This document shows, piece after piece, positions 1 through 7,678 of a DNA stretch of 64,000 bases (positions within the stretch are counted from its first letter, which is position 1; each line of letters starts with the position of its first letter). The notes under the pieces were generated by a model. It did not search any database. It saw only the letters and a program-made list of their open reading frames with translations, and was not told the DNA's origin. This DNA comes from Hymenobacter aquaticus (GTDB taxonomy: Bacteria; Bacteroidota; Bacteroidia; Cytophagales; Hymenobacteraceae). The stretch lies in the NCBI RefSeq assembly GCF_004765605.1, contig NZ_SRLC01000001.1:1426001-1490000 (forward strand). The letters run 5' to 3'. The translations under genes were made by a program, and so were the position numbers.

Positions 1-1483
1 TGCCCAGAGTATCTACGCCTTCCGCGGGGCCGACATCACCAATATTCTCAACTTCGAGAAGGACTACCCCGAATTGCAGGTGTTTAAGCTGGAGCAGAAC
101 TACCGCTCCACCAAGAACATCGTGAAGGCCGCCAACTCGGTCATCAAGAACAACAAGGCCCAGCTGCGCAAGGACGTATTCTCGGAAAACGAGGAAGGCA
201 CCCTGATTGAGGTTATCAAGGCCGCCTCCGACAACGAAGAAGGCAAGCTGGTGGCCAACAGCATCTACGAGGACAAGATGAACCAGCATCTGTCGTATGA
301 TGACTTTGCCATCCTGTACCGCACCAACGCCCAGAGCCGGGCCATGGAAGAGGCCCTGCGCAAGCTCAACATCAAGTATAAGATTGTTGGCGGCCTCTCC
401 TTCTACCAGCGCAAGGAAATCAAAGACCTGGTGGCCTACCTACGCCTGACGGTGAACCACAACGACGAGCAGGCGCTGCGCCGGGTTATCAACTACCCCA
501 AGCGCGGCATCGGCGACACGACCATCAGCAAGCTGATCAACACGGCCGAAGCCAGCAACCACTCGCTCTGGGAAGTCGTCAGCAACGCCAATTCCTTCCT
601 GACGGCCCGCATTGCCAACCCGATTGAGAGCTTCGCCGAGCAGATCAAGAGCTACGCGGTGCTGGCCGGCAAGGAAGACGCCTTCGAGGCGGCTAAGTTC
701 ATTGCCAAGAACTCGGGCATGATTGAGGAGCTCTACGCCGATAAAAGCATCGAGGGCCTGAGCCGCTACGAGAACATCCAGGAACTCCTGAACGGGGTAA
801 AAGCCTACACCGAAGACCCCGAGCGCGAAGACAAGAGCCTGGCTTCCTTCCTGCAAGACATTGCCCTGGTAACCGACGCCGACACCAAGGACGCCAAGGA
901 CGAGGGCGAATCGGTGACGATGATGACCATTCACTCGGCCAAGGGCCTGGAGTTCCGCAACGTCTACATCGTGGGCATGGAGGAAAACCTGTTCCCGAGC
1001 CAGATGATGATTACCTCCCGGGCCGATTTGGAGGAGGAGCGCCGCCTGTTCTACGTGGCCATTACCCGGGCCGAGAAGAAGCTCACGCTCAGCTACGCCA
1101 CCTCGCGCTACCAGTGGGGCAACCTGCGCAGCTGCGAGAAAAGCCGCTTCCTGGACGAAATTGACCCCCAGTTCGTCGATTTCAAGTTTTCCTCCGCCGG
1201 CCCCGGCGAGTCGCCGTTCGGCCACGTGGTGGAGCGCCGCTCGAACCTAATTCCGCCCGCCCCGCGTAAGATGGTGGCCAAGGGCTACACCCCACCGGCC
1301 GATTTCCAGCCCTCCGACACGAGCAACCTGCAAACCGGGCAGCGCGTGGAGCACCCCAAGTTCGGCTTCGGCAAAGTTACCAAGCTGGAAGTGCAGCAGG
1401 GCTCGACCAAGGCCATCATCGACTTCGAAGAAGTTGGGGAGAAGACGTTATTGCTGAGTTTTGCGAAATTGCGGGTGCATTGA
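1..1483 (+). CDS. pcrA: UvrD/PcrA-type ATP-dependent DNA helicase, C-terminal part (5' end outside window)
   Basis: The reading frame is open from base 2, so the gene enters from the left. It begins in helicase motif III (QSIYAFRGAD) and continues through the 2A/2B domains. Motif V (TIHSAKGLEF, then GMEENLFP) and motif VI (RRLFYVAITRAEKK) are intact, as expected for a superfamily 1A 3'-5' helicase of nucleotide excision repair and replication restart. The last ~55 residues (GQRVEHPKFGFGKV...) form the Tudor-like C-terminal domain that binds RNA polymerase in PcrA/UvrD. The stop codon at 1481-1483 abuts the left inverted repeat of the DUF559 cassette. UvrD versus PcrA naming is arbitrary here. 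Confidence 0.95.
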   Translation, partial: AQSIYAFRGADITNILNFEKDYPELQVFKLEQNYRSTKNIVKAANSVIKNNKAQLRKDVFSENEEGTLIEVIKAASDNEEGKLVANSIYEDKMNQHLSYDDFAILYRTNAQSRAMEEALRKLNIKYKIVGGLSFYQRKEIKDLVAYLRLTVNHNDEQALRRVINYPKRGIGDTTISKLINTAEASNHSLWEVVSNANSFLTARIANPIESFAEQIKSYAVLAGKEDAFEAAKFIAKNSGMIEELYADKSIEGLSRYENIQELLNGVKAYTEDPEREDKSLASFLQDIALVTDADTKDAKDEGESVTMMTIHSAKGLEFRNVYIVGMEENLFPSQMMITSRADLEEERRLFYVAITRAEKKLTLSYATSRYQWGNLRSCEKSRFLDEIDPQFVDFKFSSAGPGESPFGHVVERRSNLIPPAPRKMVAKGYTPPADFQPSDTSNLQTGQRVEHPKFGFGKVTKLEVQQGSTKAIIDFEEVGEKTLLLSFAKLRVH

Positions 1484-1525
1484 CCTCACCCCCGGCCCCT
1501 CTCCTTGGGGAGAGGGGAGCCTGAC
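1484..1525 (+). repeat. Left inverted repeat bracketing the DUF559 gene
   Basis: A 42-bp C/G-rich sequence starting CCTCACCCCCGG and ending GAGCCTGAC. It is the reverse complement of 2021-2065 apart from three single C/G insertions. Each copy contains its own palindrome (CCCCTCTCC, TT, GGGGAGAGGGG), so it can also fold alone and may end transcription of the helicase gene. Confidence 0.85.
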
Positions 1526-1572
1526 AAATTCATGTAATTTTCGAAGTCGGCTGATTTTCAGCATCTTTCTTC

Positions 1573-1980
1573 ATGAATGATGAAGAGAAAACCGAATCGG
1601 GGCACCGACACGCATTTACTACGGATGCGCAACGGTGGCTTACGCACCTGAAAGATTTCAGCCGGGATAATCGTAAGCAGCCGACGGAAGCTGAAAACCA
1701 CCTGTGGCAGTTGCTGCGCGGCGGTACCTTGAATGGCCTTCGTTTTCGCCGACAGCACGCCATTGGTCAGTTTATCGTAGATTTCGTTTGTCTAAAGGCT
1801 TGGCTGATTGTGGAGGCAGATGGCGAAATTCATAACGAAGCAAGTCAGGCTGAGTATGATACCGGACGCACTTACGGACTACAACAGCTAGGCTTCACGG
1901 TCATACGATTCACCAACCACCAGATTCTGCATCAATCTCAGCAGGTTCTGAACACCATTCAACAACACCTCCCGGCCTGA
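1573..1980 (+). CDS. DUF559 endonuclease-like protein
   Basis: A 135-residue protein of the DUF559 family, related to very-short-patch repair (Vsr) and other PD-(D/E)XK nucleases. The N-terminal helix TEAENHLWQLLR, the LRFRRQHAIG strand, then FIVDFVCL and VEADGEIH give the family's D...E-x-D acidic cluster. It ends with the usual FTVIRFTN strand and a C-terminal helix. The gene lies alone between two 42-45-bp inverted repeats, separating uvrD/pcrA from DUF4290. Nuclease activity is inferred from the fold and the cellular role is unknown. The inverted-repeat bracketing suggests it may move as a unit. Confidence 0.85.
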   Translation: MNDEEKTESGHRHAFTTDAQRWLTHLKDFSRDNRKQPTEAENHLWQLLRGGTLNGLRFRRQHAIGQFIVDFVCLKAWLIVEADGEIHNEASQAEYDTGRTYGLQQLGFTVIRFTNHQILHQSQQVLNTIQQHLPA

Positions 1981-2020
1981 ATCACGTTTTCAGGTTGTTA
2001 ACCAAAAAATCGTTGCCGTC

Positions 2021-2065
2021 GTCAGGCTCCCCCTCTCCCCAAGGAGAGGGGGCCGGGGGGTGAGG
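2021..2065 (-). repeat. Right inverted repeat bracketing the DUF559 gene
   Basis: A 45-bp sequence starting GTCAGGCTCC and ending GGGGTGAGG, in opposite orientation to 1484-1525 and matching it except for three extra C/G bases. It ends 21 bp before the DUF4290 start codon, so the promoter of that gene must lie in or upstream of the cassette. No target-site duplication is visible outside the two copies. Confidence 0.85.
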
Positions 2066-2086
2066 TTTCGACTTAGCTTTTTCCTA

Positions 2087-2824
2087 ATGGCATTACCGTC
2101 CCCTTTTAAACACGAACTGCTGCTGCGCGAATACGGCCAGAGCACCTACGAGCTGATTCAGCAGCTGCGCACCATCGAAGACCGGGAGGAGCGCACCAAG
2201 CGCGCCCAGCAGATCGTGCAGCTCATTTTCCGCCTCAACCCCAGCCTGCGCGAGCAGCCCGACGCCCAGCCGAAAGTGTGGAACCACATCTTCGAAATGA
2301 CCGACGGCGAACTGGACGTGGACAGCCCCTACCCCCTGCACGCCCTCGACATTCTGGCCAAGCAGCCCCAGCGCGTGGCTTACCCCAGCAAGTCGCCCAA
2401 GCTCAAACCCTACGGCCGCAGCGTAGAGGTGATGATTGAGCAGGCCCTGGCCCTGGAAGACGCCGCTGAGCGCGAGCAGGCCACCATTGCCATCGGCCGC
2501 ACCATGAAGTTCCTGTACCGCTCCTATAGCAAGGAAAACGCCAAGGACGTAACTATCCTCAAGCACCTGAAGGAGCTGTCGGGCGGCAAGCTGGAGCTGG
2601 ACCCCGCCCAGGTGGACGCCCAGAACCTGTTCGAGTTTGCCACCACGCCGGGTGGCTCGGGCCGGCCCGCGCCCTTTATCGTACCCCAGCCCCGGGCCGA
2701 ACGGTCGGAACGCGGCGACCGGGGCGACCGGGAAGGACGCCGCGGCGGCAACAACAACCGCCGCGACAAGCAGCGGCGCGGCGGCAAAAAAAGCCGTCAG
2801 GAACCCCAGCAGCCCCCCCAGTAG
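2087..2824 (+). CDS. DUF4290 domain-containing protein
   Basis: A 245-residue protein of the Bacteroidota family DUF4290. The family core (FKHELLLREYG, then IFRLNPSLR, VWNHIFEMTD and MKFLYRSYSKEN) fills residues 1-200. The tail from ~210 is low complexity and rich in Arg, Gly, Asp and Asn (RGDRGDREGRRGG), resembling RGG-type nucleic-acid-binding tails. The ATG at 2087 is used because the frame upstream runs into the inverted repeat. It lies directly upstream of murA, an arrangement I recall as common in this phylum, so a link to envelope growth is possible. The biochemical role is not known to me. Confidence 0.85.
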   Translation: MALPSPFKHELLLREYGQSTYELIQQLRTIEDREERTKRAQQIVQLIFRLNPSLREQPDAQPKVWNHIFEMTDGELDVDSPYPLHALDILAKQPQRVAYPSKSPKLKPYGRSVEVMIEQALALEDAAEREQATIAIGRTMKFLYRSYSKENAKDVTILKHLKELSGGKLELDPAQVDAQNLFEFATTPGGSGRPAPFIVPQPRAERSERGDRGDREGRRGGNNNRRDKQRRGGKKSRQEPQQPPQ

Positions 2825-2830
2825 GTTTCT

Positions 2831-2888
2831 AGTTGTTAGTTGTCCGTTGTTAGGTTGAAAAAGACCTAACAACAAACAACTAACAACT
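2831..2888. repeat. Imperfect 25-bp inverted repeat made of AAC/GTT units
   Basis: Arms 2831-2855 and 2864-2888 pair over 25 bp with two mismatches around an 8-base loop. It is followed to ~2931 by a tract of AACAACTGACAACGAACAACG type. It fills the gap between DUF4290 and murA and leaves little room for a separate murA promoter. It may be a processing or attenuation hairpin, or a copy of a dispersed low-complexity repeat. Confidence 0.7.
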
Positions 2889-2939
2889 AAAAGCAGGGAC
2901 CGAACAACTGACAACGAACAACGAACAACTAGCTAGTAC

Positions 2940-4244
2940 ATGGCTTCATTTGAAGTAATCGGCGGCCATCCGCTGAAGGGTGAAATCGTGCCCCAGGGCG
3001 CTAAAAACGAAGCCCTCCAAATCCTGTGCGCGGTGCTGCTCACTTCCGAGCCCGTTACCATCAGCAATATTCCCGACATCCGCGACGTGAATAAGCTCAT
3101 CGAGCTGCTGCGCGACATGGGCGTCAAGGTCGGCAAGCTGGCCTCCGACACCTACCGTTTCCAGGCCGACGCGGTAAATCTGGACTACCTCGACTCCGAG
3201 CAGTTTATTGCCCAGGGCCGGGCCCTGCGCGGCTCCGTGATGATTCTGGGCCCCATGCTGACCCGCTTCGGCAAGTGCCAGCTGCCCAAGCCCGGCGGCG
3301 ACAAAATCGGCCGGCGGCCGATGGATACCCACTTCCTGGGCCTGGAAAAGCTGGGCGGCAAGCTCACCCTGGAAGGCACGGATTTCTACCGCATCAAGGC
3401 CGAAAATGGCCTGCACGGCACCTACATGCTGCTCGATGAAGCCTCGGTAACCGGTACGGCCAACATCGTCATGGCCGCCGTGCTGGCCGAAGGCACCACC
3501 ACGATTTACAACGCCGCCTGCGAGCCGTACTTGCAGCAGCTCTGCAAAATGCTGGTGCGCATGGGCGCCAAAATCAACGGCATCGGCTCCAACCTGCTCA
3601 CCATCGAAGGCGTGGAAAGCCTGGGCGGCACCGAGCACCGTATGCTGCCCGACATGATTGAAATCGGCTCCTTCATCGGCCTGGCCGCCATGACGGGCTC
3701 CGAAATCACCATCAAGGACTGCCAGGTGCCCGAGCTGGGCATCATTCCCGACACCTTCCGCAAGCTGGGCATTCAGCTCGAAGTGCGCGGCGACGATATT
3801 TTCGTGCCGGCCCAGGACCACTACGAAATTGCCACCTACCTCGACGGCAGCATCCTGACCGTGTCGGACCACACCTGGCCCGGCCTGACGCCCGACTTGC
3901 TGAGCATCGTGCTGGTGGTGGCCATTCAGGCCAAGGGCACCGTGCTGATTCACCAGAAGATGTTTGAGTCGCGCCTGTTCTTCGTCGATAAGCTCATCGA
4001 CATGGGAGCCCAGATTACGCTCTGCGACCCGCACCGCGCCATCGTCATCGGCCTCGACAAGCGCAACGCCCTGCGCGGCATCAGCATGACTTCGCCCGAT
4101 ATCCGTGCCGGCGTGGCCCTGCTCATTTCGGCCCTGTCGGCCGAGGGCCGCAGCGTCATCGACAACGTGGAGCAGATCGACCGCGGCTACCAGTTCATCG
4201 ACAAGCGCCTGAACGTCCTCGGCGCCCAGATTCGTCGCCTGTAA
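2940..4244 (+). CDS. murA: UDP-N-acetylglucosamine 1-carboxyvinyltransferase MurA
   Basis: A 434-residue cytosolic enzyme catalysing the first committed step of peptidoglycan synthesis, transfer of enolpyruvate from PEP to UDP-GlcNAc. The N-terminal KNEALQI carries the substrate Lys/Asn pair, and the RALRGSVMILGPML and DMIEIGSFIG blocks are typical. The active-site loop reads KPGGDKIGRRP: Asp121 replaces the Cys (115 in E. coli) alkylated by fosfomycin. Length is slightly above the usual ~420. Start ATG 2940 fits the family start. A strong terminator follows, so DUF4290-murA probably form one transcription unit. Confidence 0.96.
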   Translation: MASFEVIGGHPLKGEIVPQGAKNEALQILCAVLLTSEPVTISNIPDIRDVNKLIELLRDMGVKVGKLASDTYRFQADAVNLDYLDSEQFIAQGRALRGSVMILGPMLTRFGKCQLPKPGGDKIGRRPMDTHFLGLEKLGGKLTLEGTDFYRIKAENGLHGTYMLLDEASVTGTANIVMAAVLAEGTTTIYNAACEPYLQQLCKMLVRMGAKINGIGSNLLTIEGVESLGGTEHRMLPDMIEIGSFIGLAAMTGSEITIKDCQVPELGIIPDTFRKLGIQLEVRGDDIFVPAQDHYEIATYLDGSILTVSDHTWPGLTPDLLSIVLVVAIQAKGTVLIHQKMFESRLFFVDKLIDMGAQITLCDPHRAIVIGLDKRNALRGISMTSPDIRAGVALLISALSAEGRSVIDNVEQIDRGYQFIDKRLNVLGAQIRRL

Positions 4245-4267
4245 GTGTAAGTCCTGAACAGCTTCTT

Positions 4268-4307
4268 GCCAAAAAGCCCGGCCTGGTACCAAGCCGGGCT
4301 TTTTTGG
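4268..4307 (+). terminator. Intrinsic terminator after murA
   Basis: The stem AAGCCCGGC / GCCGGGCTT has an 8-base loop (CTGGTACC-A) and is flanked by an A-tract and a T-tract, so it can act in both directions. Confidence 0.88.
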
Positions 4308-4343
4308 CTTTAAGCCAAACCGGCGGAACCAAACCGGTCAACT

Positions 4344-4377
4344 CATTTGTATAAATGAACAACTATTCATAAGTTTG
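4344..4377 (+). promoter_or_regulatory. Promoter plus overlapping inverted repeats (ArsR-type operator) of the sulfur operon
   Basis: A consensus Bacteroidota promoter: TTG at 4347-4349, a 20-bp spacer and TAAGTTTG at 4370-4377. Two inverted repeats lie on it: TCATTT-GTAT-AAATGA (4344-4359) and ATGAA-CAACTA-TTCAT (4355-4370). Related ATGAAT/ATTCAT arms recur at 4734-4757 before the next gene. The arrangement suggests autorepression by the adjacent ArsR-type regulator. The start codon at 4387 leaves almost no leader. Confidence 0.7.
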
Positions 4378-4386
4378 CTTCCAGTT

Positions 4387-4707
4387 ATGCCGCTCTCCCC
4401 TGCTCCCGACGCTGAACTGAACCTGACCACCGAAAAGATGGAGAAGGTGGCGTTCATTCTCAAGACGACGGCGCACCCCACCCGCATTGCCATTGTGCAG
4501 CTGCTGGCCAGCCAGGAAAGCCTGTCCGTATCGGACCTCAGCGAAAAGCTGAACGTGGAGCAGAGTCTGCTCTCCCACCACTTGTCGGGCATGAAGCTCA
4601 AAGGCATTCTAAGCTCGCACCGCGAAGGCAAAAACATCTACTACGCCCTGAAAATGCGCGAAGTGGTAGACGTGATTCAGTGCCTGGCCGCGTGCACGTT
4701 TCTGTAG
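4387..4707 (+). CDS. ArsR/SmtB-family transcriptional regulator, probable persulfide sensor
   Basis: A 106-residue winged-helix repressor. The alpha-3/alpha-R helices are visible (SVSDLSEKLNVEQSLLSHHL), followed by the beta-wing SSHREGKNIYYAL. Every downstream gene handles sulfane sulfur or sulfite, so its likely inducer is persulfide, as for SqrR/BigR. Those regulators use one Cys near the N-terminal third and one in the last helix. Here the first position reads IVQLL with no Cys, while the last helix has Cys99 and Cys103 (QCLAACTFL). Sensing would therefore need a C-x3-C pair or a different chemistry. An upstream TTG (4375) exists, but the ATG at 4387 suits the family better. Confidence 0.85.
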   Translation: MPLSPAPDAELNLTTEKMEKVAFILKTTAHPTRIAIVQLLASQESLSVSDLSEKLNVEQSLLSHHLSGMKLKGILSSHREGKNIYYALKMREVVDVIQCLAACTFL

Positions 4708-4733
4708 AAACGGAGCTTTTTTTGCTTAAACAC

Positions 4734-4757
4734 ATGAATAAACAATCATAAATTCAT
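4734..4757 (+). promoter_or_regulatory. Second operator-like inverted repeat in the sulfur operon
   Basis: Arms ATGAAT (4734-4739) and ATTCAT (4752-4757) enclose 12 AT-rich bases just before the exporter gene. They match the half-sites overlapping the regulator's promoter, suggesting a second binding site for the same repressor. I see no properly spaced promoter boxes here. Confidence 0.5.
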
Positions 4758-4774
4758 ACGTTCACTTGTTTCCG

Positions 4775-5590
4775 ATGCTTCCCACTTTCGGCTACTTCGC
4801 GGCCATTTTTATCGGTTTGTCCCTGGGCATCATGGGCGGGGGCGGCTCTATCCTCACCGTGCCGGTGCTGGTGTATCTGATGGGCGTGAGTCCGGTGCTG
4901 AGTACCGCTTATTCCCTGTTTGTGGTGGGCTCGACTTCGGTCGTGGGCGCGTCGGGCTACTTCCGCAAGGGGCTGGTGTCGTTGCGCACGGCCGTCGTCT
5001 TCCTCATTCCCTCGCTGCTGGCCGTGTTTGCCGTACGCAAGCTGCTGCTGCCCGCCATTCCGCACGAGCTGTTCACCATCGGCCACATCGTCTTTACCAA
5101 GGATCTGCTGGTGCTGGTGGCCTTTGCCGTGCTGATGGTAGTGGCCGCGGCCTCAATGATCCGCGGCCGGCAGGCCGAGGAAATACTGGACGAGGAGCTG
5201 CACCACGCCCACGCTTTTAACTACCCGCTGATTCTGGGCATTGGCCTGATCGTGGGTACGCTCACGGGCTTCGTGGGCGCGGGTGGCGGCTTTCTGATTA
5301 TTCCGGCCCTGGTGCTGGGCGCGCGCCTGCCCATGAAGCTAGCCGTGGGCACCTCCCTGGCCATTATTGCGCTGAACTCGCTTATTGGCTTCGCCGGTGA
5401 TCTGAGCGCGGGCACGCCCATCGCCTGGACGTTTTTACTCGGCTTCCTGGCTTTTGCCCTAGTGGGCATCGTGCTGGGCACTTATCTGGCGCGCTTCATT
5501 CCAGGGGCCCGGCTCAAGCCCGCCTTCGGCTGGTTTACCCTGGCCATGGGCACCTTTATTCTGCTGCGCGAGTTGGCTTTCGCCCCTTGA
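4775..5590 (+). CDS. TauE/SafE-family sulfite/sulfonate exporter
   Basis: A 271-residue integral membrane protein with about eight hydrophobic segments and the two family glycine motifs, GLSLGIMGGGGSILTVP near the N-terminus and GTLTGFVGAGGGFLIIPAL at mid-protein. The family exports small sulfur anions such as sulfite. Placed between a persulfide-type regulator and a persulfide dioxygenase, it plausibly removes the sulfite made by that enzyme. ATG 4775 is chosen over the TTG at 4766 because the hydrophobic segment follows at once. The downstream gene begins 71 bp later on the same strand. Confidence 0.92.
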   Translation: MLPTFGYFAAIFIGLSLGIMGGGGSILTVPVLVYLMGVSPVLSTAYSLFVVGSTSVVGASGYFRKGLVSLRTAVVFLIPSLLAVFAVRKLLLPAIPHELFTIGHIVFTKDLLVLVAFAVLMVVAAASMIRGRQAEEILDEELHHAHAFNYPLILGIGLIVGTLTGFVGAGGGFLIIPALVLGARLPMKLAVGTSLAIIALNSLIGFAGDLSAGTPIAWTFLLGFLAFALVGIVLGTYLARFIPGARLKPAFGWFTLAMGTFILLRELAFAP

Positions 5591-5661
5591 GCAGAGGGCG
5601 GCCCACCGAATTTCTCCTACCTATTTTTTCGCTTCCTCTCACCTCCCAACCGCTTTTGGTC

Positions 5662-7017
5662 ATGAAAATCGAACAGTTTGAAGACAAGGGCTTGGCTCAT
5701 TTCTCCTACGCCATTCTGAGCGAGTGCGCCCGCGCAGTCGTGCTCATCGACCCCGCCCGCGACCCGCAGCCTTACTACGACTACGCCCGGGCAAATGACG
5801 CCACCATCGTGAGCGTCATCGAAACGCACCCCCACGCCGACTTTGTGAGCAGCCACCTGGAAATTGCCCGGCACACCGGAGCCACCATCCGCGTGAGCAA
5901 GCTGCTGGGGGCCGAATATCCCCACGCGGCCTTCGATGAGGGTCAGTCGTTTACGGTCGGCAAACTCACCTTTCGGGCTCTGAACACGCCCGGTCACTCG
6001 CCCGACTCGATCAGCATTGTGCTGAGCCGCGAGGGCCAGGACGTGGCCGTGTTCACCGGCGACACGCTGTTTATTGGCGACGTAGGCCGCCCCGACCTGC
6101 GCGAGAAAGCCGGTAACCTGACGGCCACCCGCGAGGAGCTGGCCCGGCAGCTGTATTACTCGCTGCGCGAGAAGCTCATGGTGCTGGCCGGCAACGTGCT
6201 GGTGTACCCGGCCCACGGCGCAGGCTCGCTCTGCGGCAAGGCCCTGAGCGGGGCTACCCAGAGCACCATTGCCGACGAGAAATTCGGCAACCCGATGCTG
6301 CGCGCGCTGAGCGAAGAGGAATTTGTCTCGGAGCTGCTCGCTGACCAGCCCTTCGTTCCCCAATACTTCGGCTACGACGTGGCCCTGAACAGGACCGGCG
6401 CCCCGGCTTACGCCCCGAGCGTGCAGCAGGTGAACCGTCTGGCTTCCGGCACCGCTCTGGCAGCTGGGGCGGTGATTGTTGACACCCGTCCCGAAGCCGA
6501 GTTCAAACAGGGCCACGTGGCGGGCGCCATCAACATCCAGCAGGGCGGCAAGTTCGAAACCTGGCTGGGTTCCATCGTGGGCCCGGAAGAGCCGTTCTAC
6601 CTGCTTGCGGCCGACGAGGCAACGCGGGAAAACCTGATTCAGAAAGCCGCCAAAATCGGCTATGAGGCGCGGGTGCAGGGTGCCCTGATCGGTACGCCCA
6701 CTCCGACAGCCACGCTGCCCACGCTGGACGTAGCGGCTTTCCGCCAACACCCGGAGCAATACACAATCGTGGACATCCGCAGCGCCGGTGAGCACCGCGA
6801 CGAACCGATTTTCGCGCCCTCGCTGAGCATTCCGCTACCGGAGCTGCGGGAACGGGCCCGGCAGCTTCCGACCGACAAGCCGGTGGTGGTGCACTGCGCC
6901 GGCGGCTACCGCTCGGCGGCGGGTGCCAGCATCGTGGCCGCCGCGCTGCCCGGCACTCCGGTGCTGGATTTGGGCGAAGCCGTAAAATCCTTCCACCCGG
7001 CGGCGGTCAGCCACTAG
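5662..7017 (+). CDS. Persulfide dioxygenase-rhodanese fusion (Blh/ETHE1-like)
   Basis: A 451-residue fusion. Residues ~1-240 are a metallo-beta-lactamase fold of the persulfide dioxygenase type (THPHADFVSSHLEIA, then NTPGHSPDSIS, GDTLFIGDVGRPDL, YPAHGAGSLCG), oxidising glutathione or low-molecular-weight persulfide to sulfite. Two rhodanese modules follow. The first (VDTRPEAEFKQGHVAGAINI) has YLLAADEA at the active loop and no Cys, so it is probably structural. The second (YTIVDIRSAGEHRD) has HCAGGYRSAAGA with the catalytic Cys. The 25 extra upstream codons are rejected in favour of ATG 5662, where the MKIEQF start is typical. Sulfite product fits the preceding TauE exporter. Confidence 0.93.
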   Translation: MKIEQFEDKGLAHFSYAILSECARAVVLIDPARDPQPYYDYARANDATIVSVIETHPHADFVSSHLEIARHTGATIRVSKLLGAEYPHAAFDEGQSFTVGKLTFRALNTPGHSPDSISIVLSREGQDVAVFTGDTLFIGDVGRPDLREKAGNLTATREELARQLYYSLREKLMVLAGNVLVYPAHGAGSLCGKALSGATQSTIADEKFGNPMLRALSEEEFVSELLADQPFVPQYFGYDVALNRTGAPAYAPSVQQVNRLASGTALAAGAVIVDTRPEAEFKQGHVAGAINIQQGGKFETWLGSIVGPEEPFYLLAADEATRENLIQKAAKIGYEARVQGALIGTPTPTATLPTLDVAAFRQHPEQYTIVDIRSAGEHRDEPIFAPSLSIPLPELRERARQLPTDKPVVVHCAGGYRSAAGASIVAAALPGTPVLDLGEAVKSFHPAAVSH

Positions 7018-7107
7018 CTTCTCTAATTGGTCCGGCCGTGACTTTCGTTTCGCCGTTACGCTCCTCACGCCGTAGTCTCTTTTTGTATTTCTTACGCTTT
7101 CACTCGC

Positions 7108-7668
7108 ATGCTTGATTTTCTTCGCCAGCCCTGGCCCTGGTACGTGGCCGGCCCGCTCATCGGGCTGACGGTACCGGCCCTGCTGCTGCTGGGCAACAAG
7201 ACCCTGGGCATCAGCTCCTCGTTGCGCCACCTCTGCGCCGCCTGCGTGCCCGCCGGCCTGCCCTTCCTGACGTATAACTGGCGGGCCGAAAGCTGGAACC
7301 TGTTTTTCGTGCTGGGCATCGTCATCGGCGGCTTTGTTGGCTACCAGGTGCTGGGCCATCCGGCTACCGTGGCCATTTCGGCCGAAACCGTGCGCGACCT
7401 CAAAGCCCAGATGGGGCTGACGGACTTCTCGGGCCTGCTGCCGAACGAGCTGTTTGCTTTGGAGAACCTGGCCAACTGGAAAGGCTGGGTGTTCCTGGTG
7501 CTGGGCGGCTTTCTGGTCGGCTTCGGTACGCGCTACGCCGGGGGCTGTACCTCGGGCCACGCCATTGCGGGCCTGTCGAACCTGCAGTGGGTGTCGCTGG
7601 TGGCCGTCATTGGCTTCTTCGTGGGTGGCCTGCTGATGACCTGGGTAATTTATCCGTTGCTGTTCTAA
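7108..7668 (+). CDS. YeeE/YedE-family membrane protein, first component (thiosulfate/sulfur importer type)
   Basis: A 186-residue protein with about four to five membrane segments. The family signature [16 protein letters not shown] carries the conserved Cys that relays thiosulfate in TsuA. Full-length YeeE/YedE proteins contain two such halves. This gene and the next (10 bp on) each supply one, so they presumably form a heteromeric channel for sulfur anions. It belongs to the same rightward unit as the persulfide dioxygenase. Confidence 0.9.
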   Translation: MLDFLRQPWPWYVAGPLIGLTVPALLLLGNKTLGISSSLRHLCAACVPAGLPFLTYNWRAESWNLFFVLGIVIGGFVGYQVLGHPATVAISAETVRDLKAQMGLTDFSGLLPNELFALENLANWKGWVFLVLGGFLVGFGTRYAGGCTSGHAIAGLSNLQWVSLVAVIGFFVGGLLMTWVIYPLLF

Positions 7669-7678
7669 CCCCTGACCC

